A DNA stretch of 64,000 bases from Gammaproteobacteria bacterium (GTDB lineage: Bacteria > Pseudomonadota > Gammaproteobacteria > Steroidobacterales > Steroidobacteraceae): positions 61,308 to 125,307 of the forward strand of contig JAQGOC010000363.1 in assembly GCA_028293805.1 (NCBI GenBank), written 5' to 3'. The position numbers were made by a program, and so were the translations under genes. The notes beneath the pieces were generated by a model. The model did not search any database and was not told the origin of the DNA. It saw nothing but the letters and a program-made list of their open reading frames with translations. Shown here in pieces: positions 1-7,366 of this stretch (position 1 is its first letter; each line of letters opens with the position of its first letter).

Positions 1-420
1 GCCGACCAGGAGTATTTCAATGCGAAGGTCGCGCCCCTGGTCGATGACTCGCTGGTTGAATTTGTCGGGGAGATCAGCGAATTTGAGAAGACCCGTTTTC
101 TGGGAGACGCGCTTGCGCTGCTGTTCCCCATCGACTGGCCCGAGCCCTTCGGGCTCGCGATGATCGAAGCCATGGCCTGCGGTACTCCGGTCATCGCATT
201 CCGCTGCGGATCCGTGCCTGAGGTCATAGACGAGGGCGTGACCGGCTTCATGGTCGATGACTTGGACACGGCCGTAACCTGTGTCGAGCGCGTTGCCAAG
301 CTCAGCCGCACGCGCTGCCGCGAGATGTTTGAAAAGCGCTTTCATGTCGCACGCATGTCGAAGGAATACTGCGCCGCTTATCAATCAGCGAGACAACAGC
401 CTTGTCGCCTCAGGGCGTGA
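1..420 (+). CDS. Glycosyltransferase family 4/GT1-type, C-terminal part (5' end outside window)
   Basis: The reading frame is open from base 1, so the gene begins upstream of the window; 139 residues are visible. The segment EPFGLAMIEAMACGTPVIA holds the E-x7-E nucleotide-sugar binding signature of retaining GT-B glycosyltransferases, followed by the usual GSVPEVIDEG and GFMVDD stretches. It should move a sugar from a nucleotide donor to an unknown acceptor in the cytoplasm. Its stop (TGA at 418-420) overlaps a GTG that can start the debranching-type glucosidase, so the two are probably co-translated. The pairing with an amylo-alpha-1,6-glucosidase suggests storage or osmoprotective glucan metabolism, but the acceptor cannot be read from this fragment. 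Confidence 0.85.
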   Translation, partial: ADQEYFNAKVAPLVDDSLVEFVGEISEFEKTRFLGDALALLFPIDWPEPFGLAMIEAMACGTPVIAFRCGSVPEVIDEGVTGFMVDDLDTAVTCVERVAKLSRTRCREMFEKRFHVARMSKEYCAAYQSARQQPCRLRA

Positions 421-2591
421 CCGAAAGCGTAGAGCGCTACTACATCCCGGCTCCGGAAGTCCCGGTTCCGGAGCGGCTGCGCGTCCTGAAGCACGATGAG
501 ACCTTCGGCCTGTTCAATGACTTTGGCGACATCGACGCCCATGCCCGGCACGAGGAAGGACTTTATCACCGTGGCACGCGCTTCCTGTCGCAGCTGACGC
601 TGAAGCTCCTGGGCGCCCGCCCGCTCCTGCTGAGCTCGGCCGTACACCGGGACAATCTGCTGATGTCTGCCGACCTCACCAACCCGGACGTGTATTTCGA
701 TGGCCGGGTGATCCTGCCACGCGGCAGCCTGCACGTGTATCGCTCCAAGCTGATCTGGCGCGATACCTGTCACGAGCGCATCCACGTTCGCAACTTCATC
801 AACGAGCCGCTCGAGATTACGCTTGCGATCGGATTTTCCGCGGACTACGCCGACATCTTCGAAATTCGCGGGCAGCAGCGACCGCGGCGGGGCCGTCTGC
901 TCGAGCCGCGCACCGGCGCCAACTTCGTCACGCTTGGATACGAAGGACTGGACCGCGTGAACCGCCGCACGCACCTGGAATGCAAACCGGAGCCGTATGC
1001 GGTCAGCGAATCAGGGATCCAACTGCAGCTGCGGATGGACGCCCACAGCGAGCAGGTGTTCTCGCTGGATATCTATTGTGAAGCCGCCTCTGCAGGCGCG
1101 CAGAAGGCGGCCCGGAGGCCGCGCCTTTCCCAACCCGCCGCTCTTCAGGAAGCGGAGAAAGCTCATGCGGAACAAGACCCACTGCGATGCGTGATCGACA
1201 CATCGAACGAACAGTTGAATGCGTGGCTTACTCGTTCGACGGCGGATCTGGGCATGCTGCTCACCTCCACACCCGCCGGCTTGTATCCTTACGCGGGCGT
1301 GCCGTGGTTCGACACGACATTCGGCCGTGACGGCATCATTACCGCCCTGGAGTGCCTTTGGCTCTCCCCGAATATCGCTCGCGGCGTGCTGACGTTCCTG
1401 GCGCAAACCCAGGCCAAGATACGCGACCCCAATCGTGACGCCGAGCCGGGCAAAATCCTGCATGAGGCGCGCAGCGGCGAAATGGCCGCCCTGGGCGAGG
1501 TTCCCTTCGGCTGCTACTACGGGAGCGTCGACTCGACGCCGTTGTTCGTGATGCTGGCGGGGGCCTATTACCGTCGGACCGGCGATAAGGCTTTCGTGGA
1601 GTCGCTGTGGCCGAACGTACTGGCTGCGATCGAGTGGCTCGAACGCTATGGCGATGCGGATCGGGATGGATTCATCGAATATCAGCGGTACTCCGCCGGC
1701 GGACTCATTCAGCAGGGCTGGAAAGACTCGCATGACTCCGTGTTCCACGCCGACGGCCGACTCGCGGAGGGGCCCATAGCCCTCTGCGAAGTTCAGGGCT
1801 ATGCCTTTGCGGCGTTCGTGACTGCGGCCGAGCTGGCGGATGTCATGGGGCAGGCGGACCGCAGACGCACGTTGCTCGAGGCGGCACGCACGTTGCAAGA
1901 GCGCTTCCACGAGCGCTTCTGGTGCGCGGATATCGCGATGTATGCGCTTGCGCTCGACGGCAACAAGGAACCCTGCCGCGTACGCAGCTCGAACGCAGGC
2001 CATTGCCTGTTCGCGGACATCGCTCGGGCCGATCACGCCGACGCCATCGTCAAGGCTTTGCATGACGATGTCTTTTTCTCGGGCTGGGGGGTTCGCACCC
2101 TGGCCGATATCGAGGTGCGTTATAACCCCATGTCCTATCACAACGGCTCCATCTGGCCGCATGACAATGCGCTCATCGCCGCGGGCCTGAACTCCCGCCA
2201 GGACAAGACTCTGGCGACGCGCATCATGAGATCGCAGCTAGAGGCTTCGACGTATTTCGACTCGAGCCGCCTGCCGGAGCTGTTCTGCGGATTCCGCCGG
2301 CGTGGCGCCAAGCCCCCGACGAGCTATCCCGTTGCGTGCTCACCCCAAGCCTGGGCCGCCGGATCGGTGTTCATGCTCCTGCAGTCCTGTCTCGGGGTGA
2401 GCATCGATGCCGACCGGAATCGCATCGTAGTCAAGCATCCTCGCCTGCCCGACGGGCTGGACCGCTTGTCGATTCGCAACCTGCAGATCGGCCGCGCCAC
2501 CGCCGACCTCGTGCTACAGCGGTACGCGGGTACGGTGGGCATGAACGTCGAAAGGCCCAAGGGGAACGTGGAGGTGTTGCTCGTGAATTGA
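417..2591 (+). CDS. Amylo-alpha-1,6-glucosidase family protein (glycogen debranching-type)
   Basis: The 724-residue product has an N-terminal GDE_N_bis-like beta domain (about residues 15-210) and a C-terminal (alpha/alpha)6-barrel glucosidase domain (about 260-720). Typical barrel segments are FDTTFGRDGIITALECLWL and SIWPHDNALIAAGL. The family hydrolyses alpha-1,6 branches or related glucans; the exact substrate is not established for this bacterial subgroup. I chose the GTG at 417 because it forms a GTGA overlap with the upstream glycosyltransferase stop; the ORF track uses an in-frame TTG at 402. Its own stop codon lies within a TTGAC-N4-GTCAA box that belongs to the next gene, hdeD. Confidence 0.85.
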   Translation: MTESVERYYIPAPEVPVPERLRVLKHDETFGLFNDFGDIDAHARHEEGLYHRGTRFLSQLTLKLLGARPLLLSSAVHRDNLLMSADLTNPDVYFDGRVILPRGSLHVYRSKLIWRDTCHERIHVRNFINEPLEITLAIGFSADYADIFEIRGQQRPRRGRLLEPRTGANFVTLGYEGLDRVNRRTHLECKPEPYAVSESGIQLQLRMDAHSEQVFSLDIYCEAASAGAQKAARRPRLSQPAALQEAEKAHAEQDPLRCVIDTSNEQLNAWLTRSTADLGMLLTSTPAGLYPYAGVPWFDTTFGRDGIITALECLWLSPNIARGVLTFLAQTQAKIRDPNRDAEPGKILHEARSGEMAALGEVPFGCYYGSVDSTPLFVMLAGAYYRRTGDKAFVESLWPNVLAAIEWLERYGDADRDGFIEYQRYSAGGLIQQGWKDSHDSVFHADGRLAEGPIALCEVQGYAFAAFVTAAELADVMGQADRRRTLLEAARTLQERFHERFWCADIAMYALALDGNKEPCRVRSSNAGHCLFADIARADHADAIVKALHDDVFFSGWGVRTLADIEVRYNPMSYHNGSIWPHDNALIAAGLNSRQDKTLATRIMRSQLEASTYFDSSRLPELFCGFRRRGAKPPTSYPVACSPQAWAAGSVFMLLQSCLGVSIDADRNRIVVKHPRLPDGLDRLSIRNLQIGRATADLVLQRYAGTVGMNVERPKGNVEVLLVN

Positions 2592-2601
2592 CGGGCGTCA
2601 A
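2588..2601. promoter_or_regulatory. FNR/FixK-type box upstream of hdeD-like gene
   Basis: TTGACGGGCGTCAA is a perfect TTGAC-N4-GTCAA palindrome. It matches the TTGA-N6-TCAA consensus of FNR/FixK regulators. A TACGAT hexamer at 2624-2629 would put the transcription start near 2636. That places the box centre at about -41.5, the classical position for class II activation. The box overlaps the stop codon of the upstream glucosidase gene. Confidence 0.75.
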
Positions 2602-2643
2602 GGACTGGGCGGGAGGGGCTATTTACGATCTGTCGTCACCAAT

Positions 2644-2670
2644 AGGAGCGCGGCAACACAGGAGCGCGGC
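2644..2670 (+). repeat. Duplicated Shine-Dalgarno segment before hdeD-like gene
   Basis: The 11-mer AGGAGCGCGGC occurs at 2644-2654 and again at 2660-2670, separated by five bases, with the second copy directly abutting the ATG at 2671. Each copy contains an AGGAG ribosome-binding core. Only the second is close to the start codon, and even it sits at the short end of normal spacing. Confidence 0.6.
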
Positions 2671-3255
2671 ATGGCGACTATCACTGATACCGGAAATTTG
2701 GGTACGACGACACTCGGACATCGCCGGGGGTGGTTGCTGGCGCTGGGCATCGTGCAGATCATTGCCGGAGGCATTGCCATTGCGGTCCCCGCCATCGCCT
2801 CCATTGCAGCCGTAGGCATCTTTGGCGCGCTGCTGCTCATGACGGGAATCCTGCAGCTCGTTCACGCATTCAAGGTACGGACTTGGCCGCGCTCGGCCTG
2901 GTACGGGCTCGGCGGGGTGCTCTATACGCTCGCGGGACTTTTCGTGGTGCTCTATCCCATTAGCGGCGCCTTGACGCTGGCGGTGCTGATCGCAGTCCTG
3001 TTCATCGCCGACGGTACCCTGCGCATCGTGTTCGGGATGACGGTCCGGCCCGTTGACGGCTCGGGATGGCTCATCGCCGCCGGTATCGCCAGCATCGTTG
3101 TGGGAGTCGTTCTATTGCTGGGGTGGCCCGCCACCGCGCTTTGGGCTACGGGTCTGTTACTCGGCATCAATCTGATCTTTACCGGTGTGACGAACACAAC
3201 TCTCGCGATCGCCTCCAGAACGAACGCACCCGCGGCCGCCTCTCGGGGCGTCTGA
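2671..3255 (+). CDS. HdeD family membrane protein (DUF308)
   Basis: The 194-residue protein is almost entirely hydrophobic, with about six predicted membrane segments in three hairpins. That is the usual layout and length of the HdeD/DUF308 family, named for an Escherichia coli acid-resistance membrane protein. Segments such as GIVQIIAGGIAIAVPAIASI and GGVLYTLAGLFVVLYP are characteristic. The biochemical role of the family is not settled; it is linked to acid and general stress survival. The gene stands alone, directly downstream of an FNR/FixK box, so induction by low oxygen or a related signal is likely. An AGGAGCG precedes the ATG. Confidence 0.8.
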   Translation: MATITDTGNLGTTTLGHRRGWLLALGIVQIIAGGIAIAVPAIASIAAVGIFGALLLMTGILQLVHAFKVRTWPRSAWYGLGGVLYTLAGLFVVLYPISGALTLAVLIAVLFIADGTLRIVFGMTVRPVDGSGWLIAAGIASIVVGVVLLLGWPATALWATGLLLGINLIFTGVTNTTLAIASRTNAPAAASRGV

Positions 3256-3266
3256 GCCGTCTGGGC

Positions 3267-3301
3267 GCCCACCCGGGTGGGCCATCCGTAGGGGTGGCCC
3301 A
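3267..3301. terminator. Hairpins between convergent hdeD and histidine kinase genes
   Basis: GCCCACCCGGGTGGGC (3267-3282) is a perfect 16-bp palindrome directly after the hdeD stop. A second inverted repeat, TGGGCCA...TGGCCCA, spans 3278-3301. There is no T-run, so this is a terminator-like or attenuating structure rather than a classical intrinsic terminator. Between here and the kinase stop at 3437 nothing else was recognised except a short direct repeat. Confidence 0.4.
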
Positions 3302-3402
3302 TTCGAAAGGCTGCCATCGGCGGAGTTCGGCACAGTCATCTAGCGGGGCTCGGCGCCGATATTCGCCCGCGATCTCCCGCGCGGCGACTGTCCGCCGAGC
3401 CT

Positions 3403-3455
3403 GCACGTCAGGGCCGCAAAGCCTTCACAATAGCCTTCACATCAGGGCAGCAAAG
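3403..3455. repeat. Imperfect direct repeat at the 3' end of the histidine kinase gene
   Basis: CACGTCAGGGCCGCAAAG (3403-3420) and CACATCAGGGCAGCAAAG (3438-3455) are 18-mers with two mismatches. Between them AGCCTTCACA is repeated in tandem (3420-3429 and 3432-3441). One copy encodes the last residues of the kinase (FAAL); the other lies just past its stop. This looks like a small local duplication of the gene's 3' end. Confidence 0.55.
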
Positions 3456-4576
3456 GAATTGCGCGTCTTCGCAACACACCCCTCGATGCGCTCCGGCCCG
3501 CACGCGGCCGGCAGACGCACCACGAACTCGCTGCCGCGTCCCGGCCCTTCACTGAAGGCGTTGAGCGTCCCGCCGTGCAACTCGATCAAATGCCGGGCAA
3601 GCGTGAGTCCGAGCCCCAGACCGCCTTTTGCTGCGCCGGCACCGCGCTCGGCCTGCACGTATGCATCGAACACACGCGGCAACATCTCACGCGCGATGCC
3701 GATGCCCGTGTCGCGCACTTTGACCAGGACCCAAGCGGATTCCCGCTCGACCAGAACGCAGATCCGGCCGCTGTCGTCGGTGAATTTCGCGGCGTTGATC
3801 AACAGATTCGCAAATACCTGCGTCAATCTCCCCGCGTCGCCGTCTACGACCGTCGTGTCGGGAGGTGTTACGACCGTCAGCTGATGCCCACGCGATGCGA
3901 TCATCGGCTGGGCAGCCTCGATGGCGGCCGCAAGCGTCGCTTCGAGATCGATCGCCGCGCGACTGAGCGGGATCTGGGCGTTCTGCGCGCGGGCGAGATC
4001 GAACAGATCGTCGACGAGGCGCACGAGCTGCGCAACCTGGCGCGCCATCGTCGCGCACGATTTGTTGACGATCGCCGGCTCGTCCATATGGTGCCGCAGT
4101 AGTTTCAACGCACTTGAAATCGGTGCCAGCGGGCCGCGCATCTCGTGCGCGGCCAGCGCCAGAAACTTGTCCTTGCGCTCGATGCAGCGGCGCAACTGTA
4201 CGATGACGCGCTCGTTCTCGTCCGCGTCGGTTGCGATGATGAGCCATTCGCCGGTTCTGCCACTGCCGTTGAGAATGGGGTTGCCCCATTCGAGCTGCCG
4301 CACGTAGTTGGATTCGGGCGTGAAGCGCACGCGACGCTCCAATGCATACGGCTCACCGGCCGCGACAGCATGCTCCCACGTGTGCCTCCAGAGGGACCGG
4401 TCTGCGGGGTGCAGCGCCGGCAGATAGCTCTCCAGGAAGCGGGCCCCCTCACCGATCGCAGTAAACGCATACCAGGCCGAATTGCCGTAGGTGAGCCGTC
4501 CGGCCGCATCCACGCCCCAGATGAGCTGCGAAAGGGAATTGGCCAGCCAATGAAATTGTGTCTCGGTAGCGCGCAC
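3437..4576 (-). CDS. PAS domain sensor histidine kinase
   Basis: This is a cytoplasmic sensor kinase of 379 residues with no membrane segment. A PAS domain covers about residues 10-125. It is followed by a HisKA domain with H-box AHEMRGPLAPI, then a HATPase domain with N-box LLINAAKF, G1 DTGIGI and G2 GLGLGLTLARH. No receiver domain or dedicated response regulator adjoins it, so its partner may be the orphan receiver at 6264-6659. I chose the GTG at 4576 because GGAGGA stands nine bases before it; a longer TTG start at 4624 would overlap the stop of the BON gene. It is the second gene of an operon with that gene. Confidence 0.85.
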   Translation of the reverse strand: MRATETQFHWLANSLSQLIWGVDAAGRLTYGNSAWYAFTAIGEGARFLESYLPALHPADRSLWRHTWEHAVAAGEPYALERRVRFTPESNYVRQLEWGNPILNGSGRTGEWLIIATDADENERVIVQLRRCIERKDKFLALAAHEMRGPLAPISSALKLLRHHMDEPAIVNKSCATMARQVAQLVRLVDDLFDLARAQNAQIPLSRAAIDLEATLAAAIEAAQPMIASRGHQLTVVTPPDTTVVDGDAGRLTQVFANLLINAAKFTDDSGRICVLVERESAWVLVKVRDTGIGIAREMLPRVFDAYVQAERGAGAAKGGLGLGLTLARHLIELHGGTLNAFSEGPGRGSEFVVRLPAACGPERIEGCVAKTRNSFAALM

Positions 4577-4620
4577 AGCAATCGTTCCTCCCGTCTGTAA
4601 AGCCTCAGATGCGTGAATTC

Positions 4621-5274
4621 TCAATAACTGACGGTGATACGGTTGTCGACTTTGGTGACGCCGGGAGCCAGCCAGGCAACCCGCTGCGCCTCCTCGCGCT
4701 CCGCCCAGGAACGGACGGTCCCTCGCAGCACCACTTCACTGCCGTTGGCATCGACGTCGATGCGATTCGCGTCGAGTTGAGCGCTGCGCCGCAACGCATT
4801 CTGGATCTTTGCCTTGACCTCGGTCGGACTCACCCGCGGCGCGATTCCGATGAGATTGCTCACGCCCAGCACGCCCTTGACGTGCCGAGCCGTACTCTCA
4901 GCCTTCACACGCTGATAATTCCATTCCACCTCGCCCTCGAGGGTCACCCAGCCATTCTTGACGACGCTCTTGATCTCCTCATATGAATATGGCAATTCCA
5001 ACATGAGCTGCGCGACCAGGTCGCGCGCGATCTCCGGATCCGGTCTCGCATCGGTGGAAGGCAGGCGCACTTCGATGTCATTCGCCACCGCCATCACGCC
5101 GGCAACACGTTTCGCGTCCGCCTCGGCCTGCAGCTTCTGTCCGTAACTGTGCACGAATCCGCTCAGTGTCACGACGCCATTCTTCACGGAAACGCCGATA
5201 TCGGTCGCATCCACGTCGGCGTCGTACTTGAGTTCATCTTCCACGTCGCGCTTTACGTCGCCGTCATTCCGCAT
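4621..5274 (-). CDS. Triple BON domain protein (OsmY-like)
   Basis: The 217-residue protein consists of three consecutive BON domains (about 5-72, 80-145 and 150-216). Each contains the typical G-x-V-x-L-x-G-x-V strand pair, as in NGVVTLSGFV, NGWVTLEGEV and SEVVLRGTV. BON domains are thought to bind phospholipid or cell-envelope surfaces and are common in osmotic-stress proteins, but no signal peptide is visible here, unlike periplasmic OsmY. It is the first gene of a two-gene operon with the PAS kinase. A GGGGAG precedes the ATG, and a perfect FNR/FixK box lies 60 bases upstream. Confidence 0.85.
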   Translation of the reverse strand: MRNDGDVKRDVEDELKYDADVDATDIGVSVKNGVVTLSGFVHSYGQKLQAEADAKRVAGVMAVANDIEVRLPSTDARPDPEIARDLVAQLMLELPYSYEEIKSVVKNGWVTLEGEVEWNYQRVKAESTARHVKGVLGVSNLIGIAPRVSPTEVKAKIQNALRRSAQLDANRIDVDANGSEVVLRGTVRSWAEREEAQRVAWLAPGVTKVDNRITVSY

Positions 5275-5302
5275 GTTCAGTCGCTCCCCGTTCTAACGAA
5301 AC

Positions 5303-6169
5303 TCAACAGTCGTGCGAGCGGCAGCCGTCAGCATTGACCGGAGTCAATTCTCCGGCCGTTTTAGCGCATACCGGCCCCGATCGCGTGAGCCTCGCGGAGC
5401 GGTCGGCCGGAAGCTGGCCCGCGTGGCGGACGCATCCGCCCGGTGTCCTGGTTGGATGTGCTGCCGGCTCAGGCAGCCTGTCGGCGACTTCTTCCAAGGC
5501 GCTGCGATCGCAGATGCGCACCTGCCGGACGGCAGCGAATGCGATCATATGACGAGCGCGCAGTTCCGTGAGAGTCCGGCTCACGGTCTCCACCGCCATG
5601 GCGAGGTAGTCTGCGATGTCATATCGCGACATGGGCAGGAACACCGTCTGAGTCGGTTCAATGTGGCTGCGGTCTGCCATCTCCAACAGGAACGTACTGA
5701 CTTTCTCGAGCGCGCTAGTGCGTCCGAGAGTGACCATGCGCCGCTGCAGACGGGAAATCGACTCGAACGCCACCTCCCGGATATTTCGTGCGATCTGCGG
5801 ATCGGCATCGGCCAGCTGTTCGGCGCCGCGACGCGGATAGCGGGCTATGAGAGTCGCCGGCACGATCGCCTCGACGCAAAAACGGCGGCCGCCGGAGAGC
5901 CCGAATCCGAACAGGTCACCGGGCATGGCGAAGTCCACGATGTGCCGGCGCCCGTCTCCGGTCAGCGCACTCATGCGCGCGGCCCCCTGCATGATCCTGA
6001 ACCAGTGTTCGTTCGGATCGTTGAAGCGGTAGATCGACTCGCCGACGCCGTGGCGGGCGACGGTCGCCAGGCCCTCCAGGGCTCCGAGTGAGTTGTGTCG
6101 TTGAAGCTCGCGAATCGACGCTGACGGGGGAATGTCCACACGATCCTCGGTGTTCTTGCGTGAGCGCAT
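5303..6169 (-). CDS. Crp/Fnr family regulator, FixK-like (no FNR cysteine cluster)
   Basis: The product has 288 residues: a cyclic-nucleotide-binding-type sensor domain (about 25-140), a dimer helix and a winged HTH (about 170-225). The recognition helix reads VETVSRTLTELR; the E-xx-SR residues are those with which FNR and FixK read TTGA half-sites. The N-terminal cysteine cluster that holds the FNR iron-sulfur cluster is absent, so direct oxygen sensing is unlikely and the protein resembles FixK. About 60 residues beyond the HTH are low-complexity, end in several cysteines and have no family counterpart I recognise. The DNA encoding that tail contains an FNR box for the next operon, so part of the C terminus may be under promoter rather than protein selection. 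Confidence 0.85.
   Translation of the reverse strand: MRSRKNTEDRVDIPPSASIRELQRHNSLGALEGLATVARHGVGESIYRFNDPNEHWFRIMQGAARMSALTGDGRRHIVDFAMPGDLFGFGLSGGRRFCVEAIVPATLIARYPRRGAEQLADADPQIARNIREVAFESISRLQRRMVTLGRTSALEKVSTFLLEMADRSHIEPTQTVFLPMSRYDIADYLAMAVETVSRTLTELRARHMIAFAAVRQVRICDRSALEEVADRLPEPAAHPTRTPGGCVRHAGQLPADRSARLTRSGPVCAKTAGELTPVNADGCRSHDC
5334..5347. promoter_or_regulatory. FNR/FixK-type box upstream of the BON-kinase operon
   Basis: TTGACCGGAGTCAA is a perfect TTGAC-N4-GTCAA palindrome lying 60 bases upstream of the BON gene ATG. It is also within the last codons of the FixK-like gene, where it encodes LTPVN. The -10 element at the class II position is weak on the minus strand. Confidence 0.7.
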
Positions 6170-6263
6170 CGCGATGGGCGCACACTATGGGGAGACCCAT
6201 ACGCGAGCCAGTACACCTTGGTTTAACGGGGGCACCCTTTCCGGTGTTCCTCGCCGACTCGCC

Positions 6264-6659
6264 TCAGGCCTGTCGCCAGGCAGAAAACACCGTCCCCACC
6301 AGCCGCGAGAGCTCCTCGGCATCGTATGGCTTGCGCAGCACCGCCACCGCACCGGCCTGCAACAGCTGTGTTTGTAGTTGTCCGGCGGTGTCTTGTTCGG
6401 CGGTGGCAAAGATAGCCGGAATGGCCAGGCCCCGCACACGCAGACCGCGCTGCAGCTCCAGGCCGCTCATGCCCGGAAGCCGCATATCGAGAACCAGACA
6501 GCCTGCCTTGCAGCCGTCCCTCGAGCTCAGGAACTGCTCCGCGCTCGCGAAGCCGCGCGTCCGCAAGCCGTGCGAGTTGAGCAGGTCCTGGGTCGCCGCG
6601 CGCATCGCGGTGTCGTCGTCTACGACCGCAACGAAAAACTGTCGCTTCCGCCTGGCCAT
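6264..6659 (-). CDS. Single-domain response regulator (receiver only)
   Basis: The 131-residue protein is a complete CheY-like receiver with acidic pocket VVDDD near residue 13, phospho-acceptor Asp in LVLDMRLPGMSG and conserved Lys in VLRKPYDAEEL. No output domain follows. The sequence most resembles FixJ-type receivers. It lies between the FixK-like gene and the FixJ/kinase pair, all on the minus strand but with gaps of about 95 bases on each side. It may act as a phosphate sink or as the partner of the PAS kinase encoded at 3437-4576; this is inference. Confidence 0.85.
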   Translation of the reverse strand: MARRKRQFFVAVVDDDTAMRAATQDLLNSHGLRTRGFASAEQFLSSRDGCKAGCLVLDMRLPGMSGLELQRGLRVRGLAIPAIFATAEQDTAGQLQTQLLQAGAVAVLRKPYDAEELSRLVGTVFSAWRQA

Positions 6660-6757
6660 CGCTCGAGAGGGTCCGCTCCCGCATCACGCGGACACCGTTA
6701 TCCGCAAGCGTAGGATCGGCCGAAACGGCCCGTGGTTGCTTTGATCGACGCCACGGT

Positions 6758-7366
6758 TTAGCCGAGTCGCTCGATCATCTGCACGAGTTCGGCGACGCTG
6801 GAGGCCCCCATCCGGTCCATGATGCGGCGGCGATGGACCTTGATCGTGTTCTCGCTAAGCTCGAGCTCGGCGGCAATCTGCTTGTTGAGCTTGCCTTCCA
6901 CGATCCGCGTCATGATCTGATGCTGCCGTGCAGTAAGCCGCGCATGCCGGGTGCGTATTCCGGTGACCTCGGAACGCCGCGCCTTTGCCGCCTCATCCCG
7001 GTAAAGCGCCTGCCGGATGGCATCCAGCAGATCTTCGTCGCGAAAGGGTTTGGGGAGAAACTCGATCGCCCCTGCTTTCATGGCCTCCACGGCCATCGGG
7101 ATGTCGCCATGCGCGGAGATGAAGATAATAGGGATCTGCTGCTCCGCACGAGCCAGCTTGCGCTGCAGGTCGAGACCACTCAGGCCGGGCATGCGCACGT
7201 CGAGGACCAGACATGAGGGGTTTTCACTCCTGCGGCGCCGCAAAAACTCCCCCGACGAGGCGAAACACTCCACACGCAGGGCCACGGAGCCGATCAGGCT
7301 CGCCAGGGCCTCCCGGACTGAAGCGTCGTCATCGACGACGAACACGATGGGTTCCCCCGGCTTCAC
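6758..7366 (-). CDS. FixJ-family response regulator with LuxR-type HTH
   Basis: The 202-residue protein has a receiver (about 5-120) with VVDDD, phospho-Asp in LVLDVRMPGLSG and Lys in FLPKPFRDEDL. A LuxR/FixJ HTH follows (about 140-200; LTARQHQIMTRIVEGKLNKQIAAELELSENTIK region). Length and layout match FixJ/TodT-type regulators. Its GTG start overlaps the TGA of the MEDS kinase gene (GTGA), so the pair is translationally coupled and should form one two-component system. In classical FixLJ systems FixJ activates fixK, and a FixK-type gene lies about 0.6 kb downstream here. Confidence 0.9.
   Translation of the reverse strand: MKPGEPIVFVVDDDASVREALASLIGSVALRVECFASSGEFLRRRRSENPSCLVLDVRMPGLSGLDLQRKLARAEQQIPIIFISAHGDIPMAVEAMKAGAIEFLPKPFRDEDLLDAIRQALYRDEAAKARRSEVTGIRTRHARLTARQHQIMTRIVEGKLNKQIAAELELSENTIKVHRRRIMDRMGASSVAELVQMIERLG

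Noticed and set aside
1011-2162. 383-residue minus-strand ORF
   Set aside because: Antisense to the glucosidase gene with no family resemblance; typical high-GC shadow frame.
4640-4655. TTGTCGAC element as a further GntR site
   Set aside because: It lies inside the BON coding sequence and lacks the second ACAAT arm.
5303-6169. True FNR (oxygen-sensing) identity for the Crp/Fnr protein
   Set aside because: No N-terminal cysteine cluster for a 4Fe-4S centre; FixK-like is the safer call.
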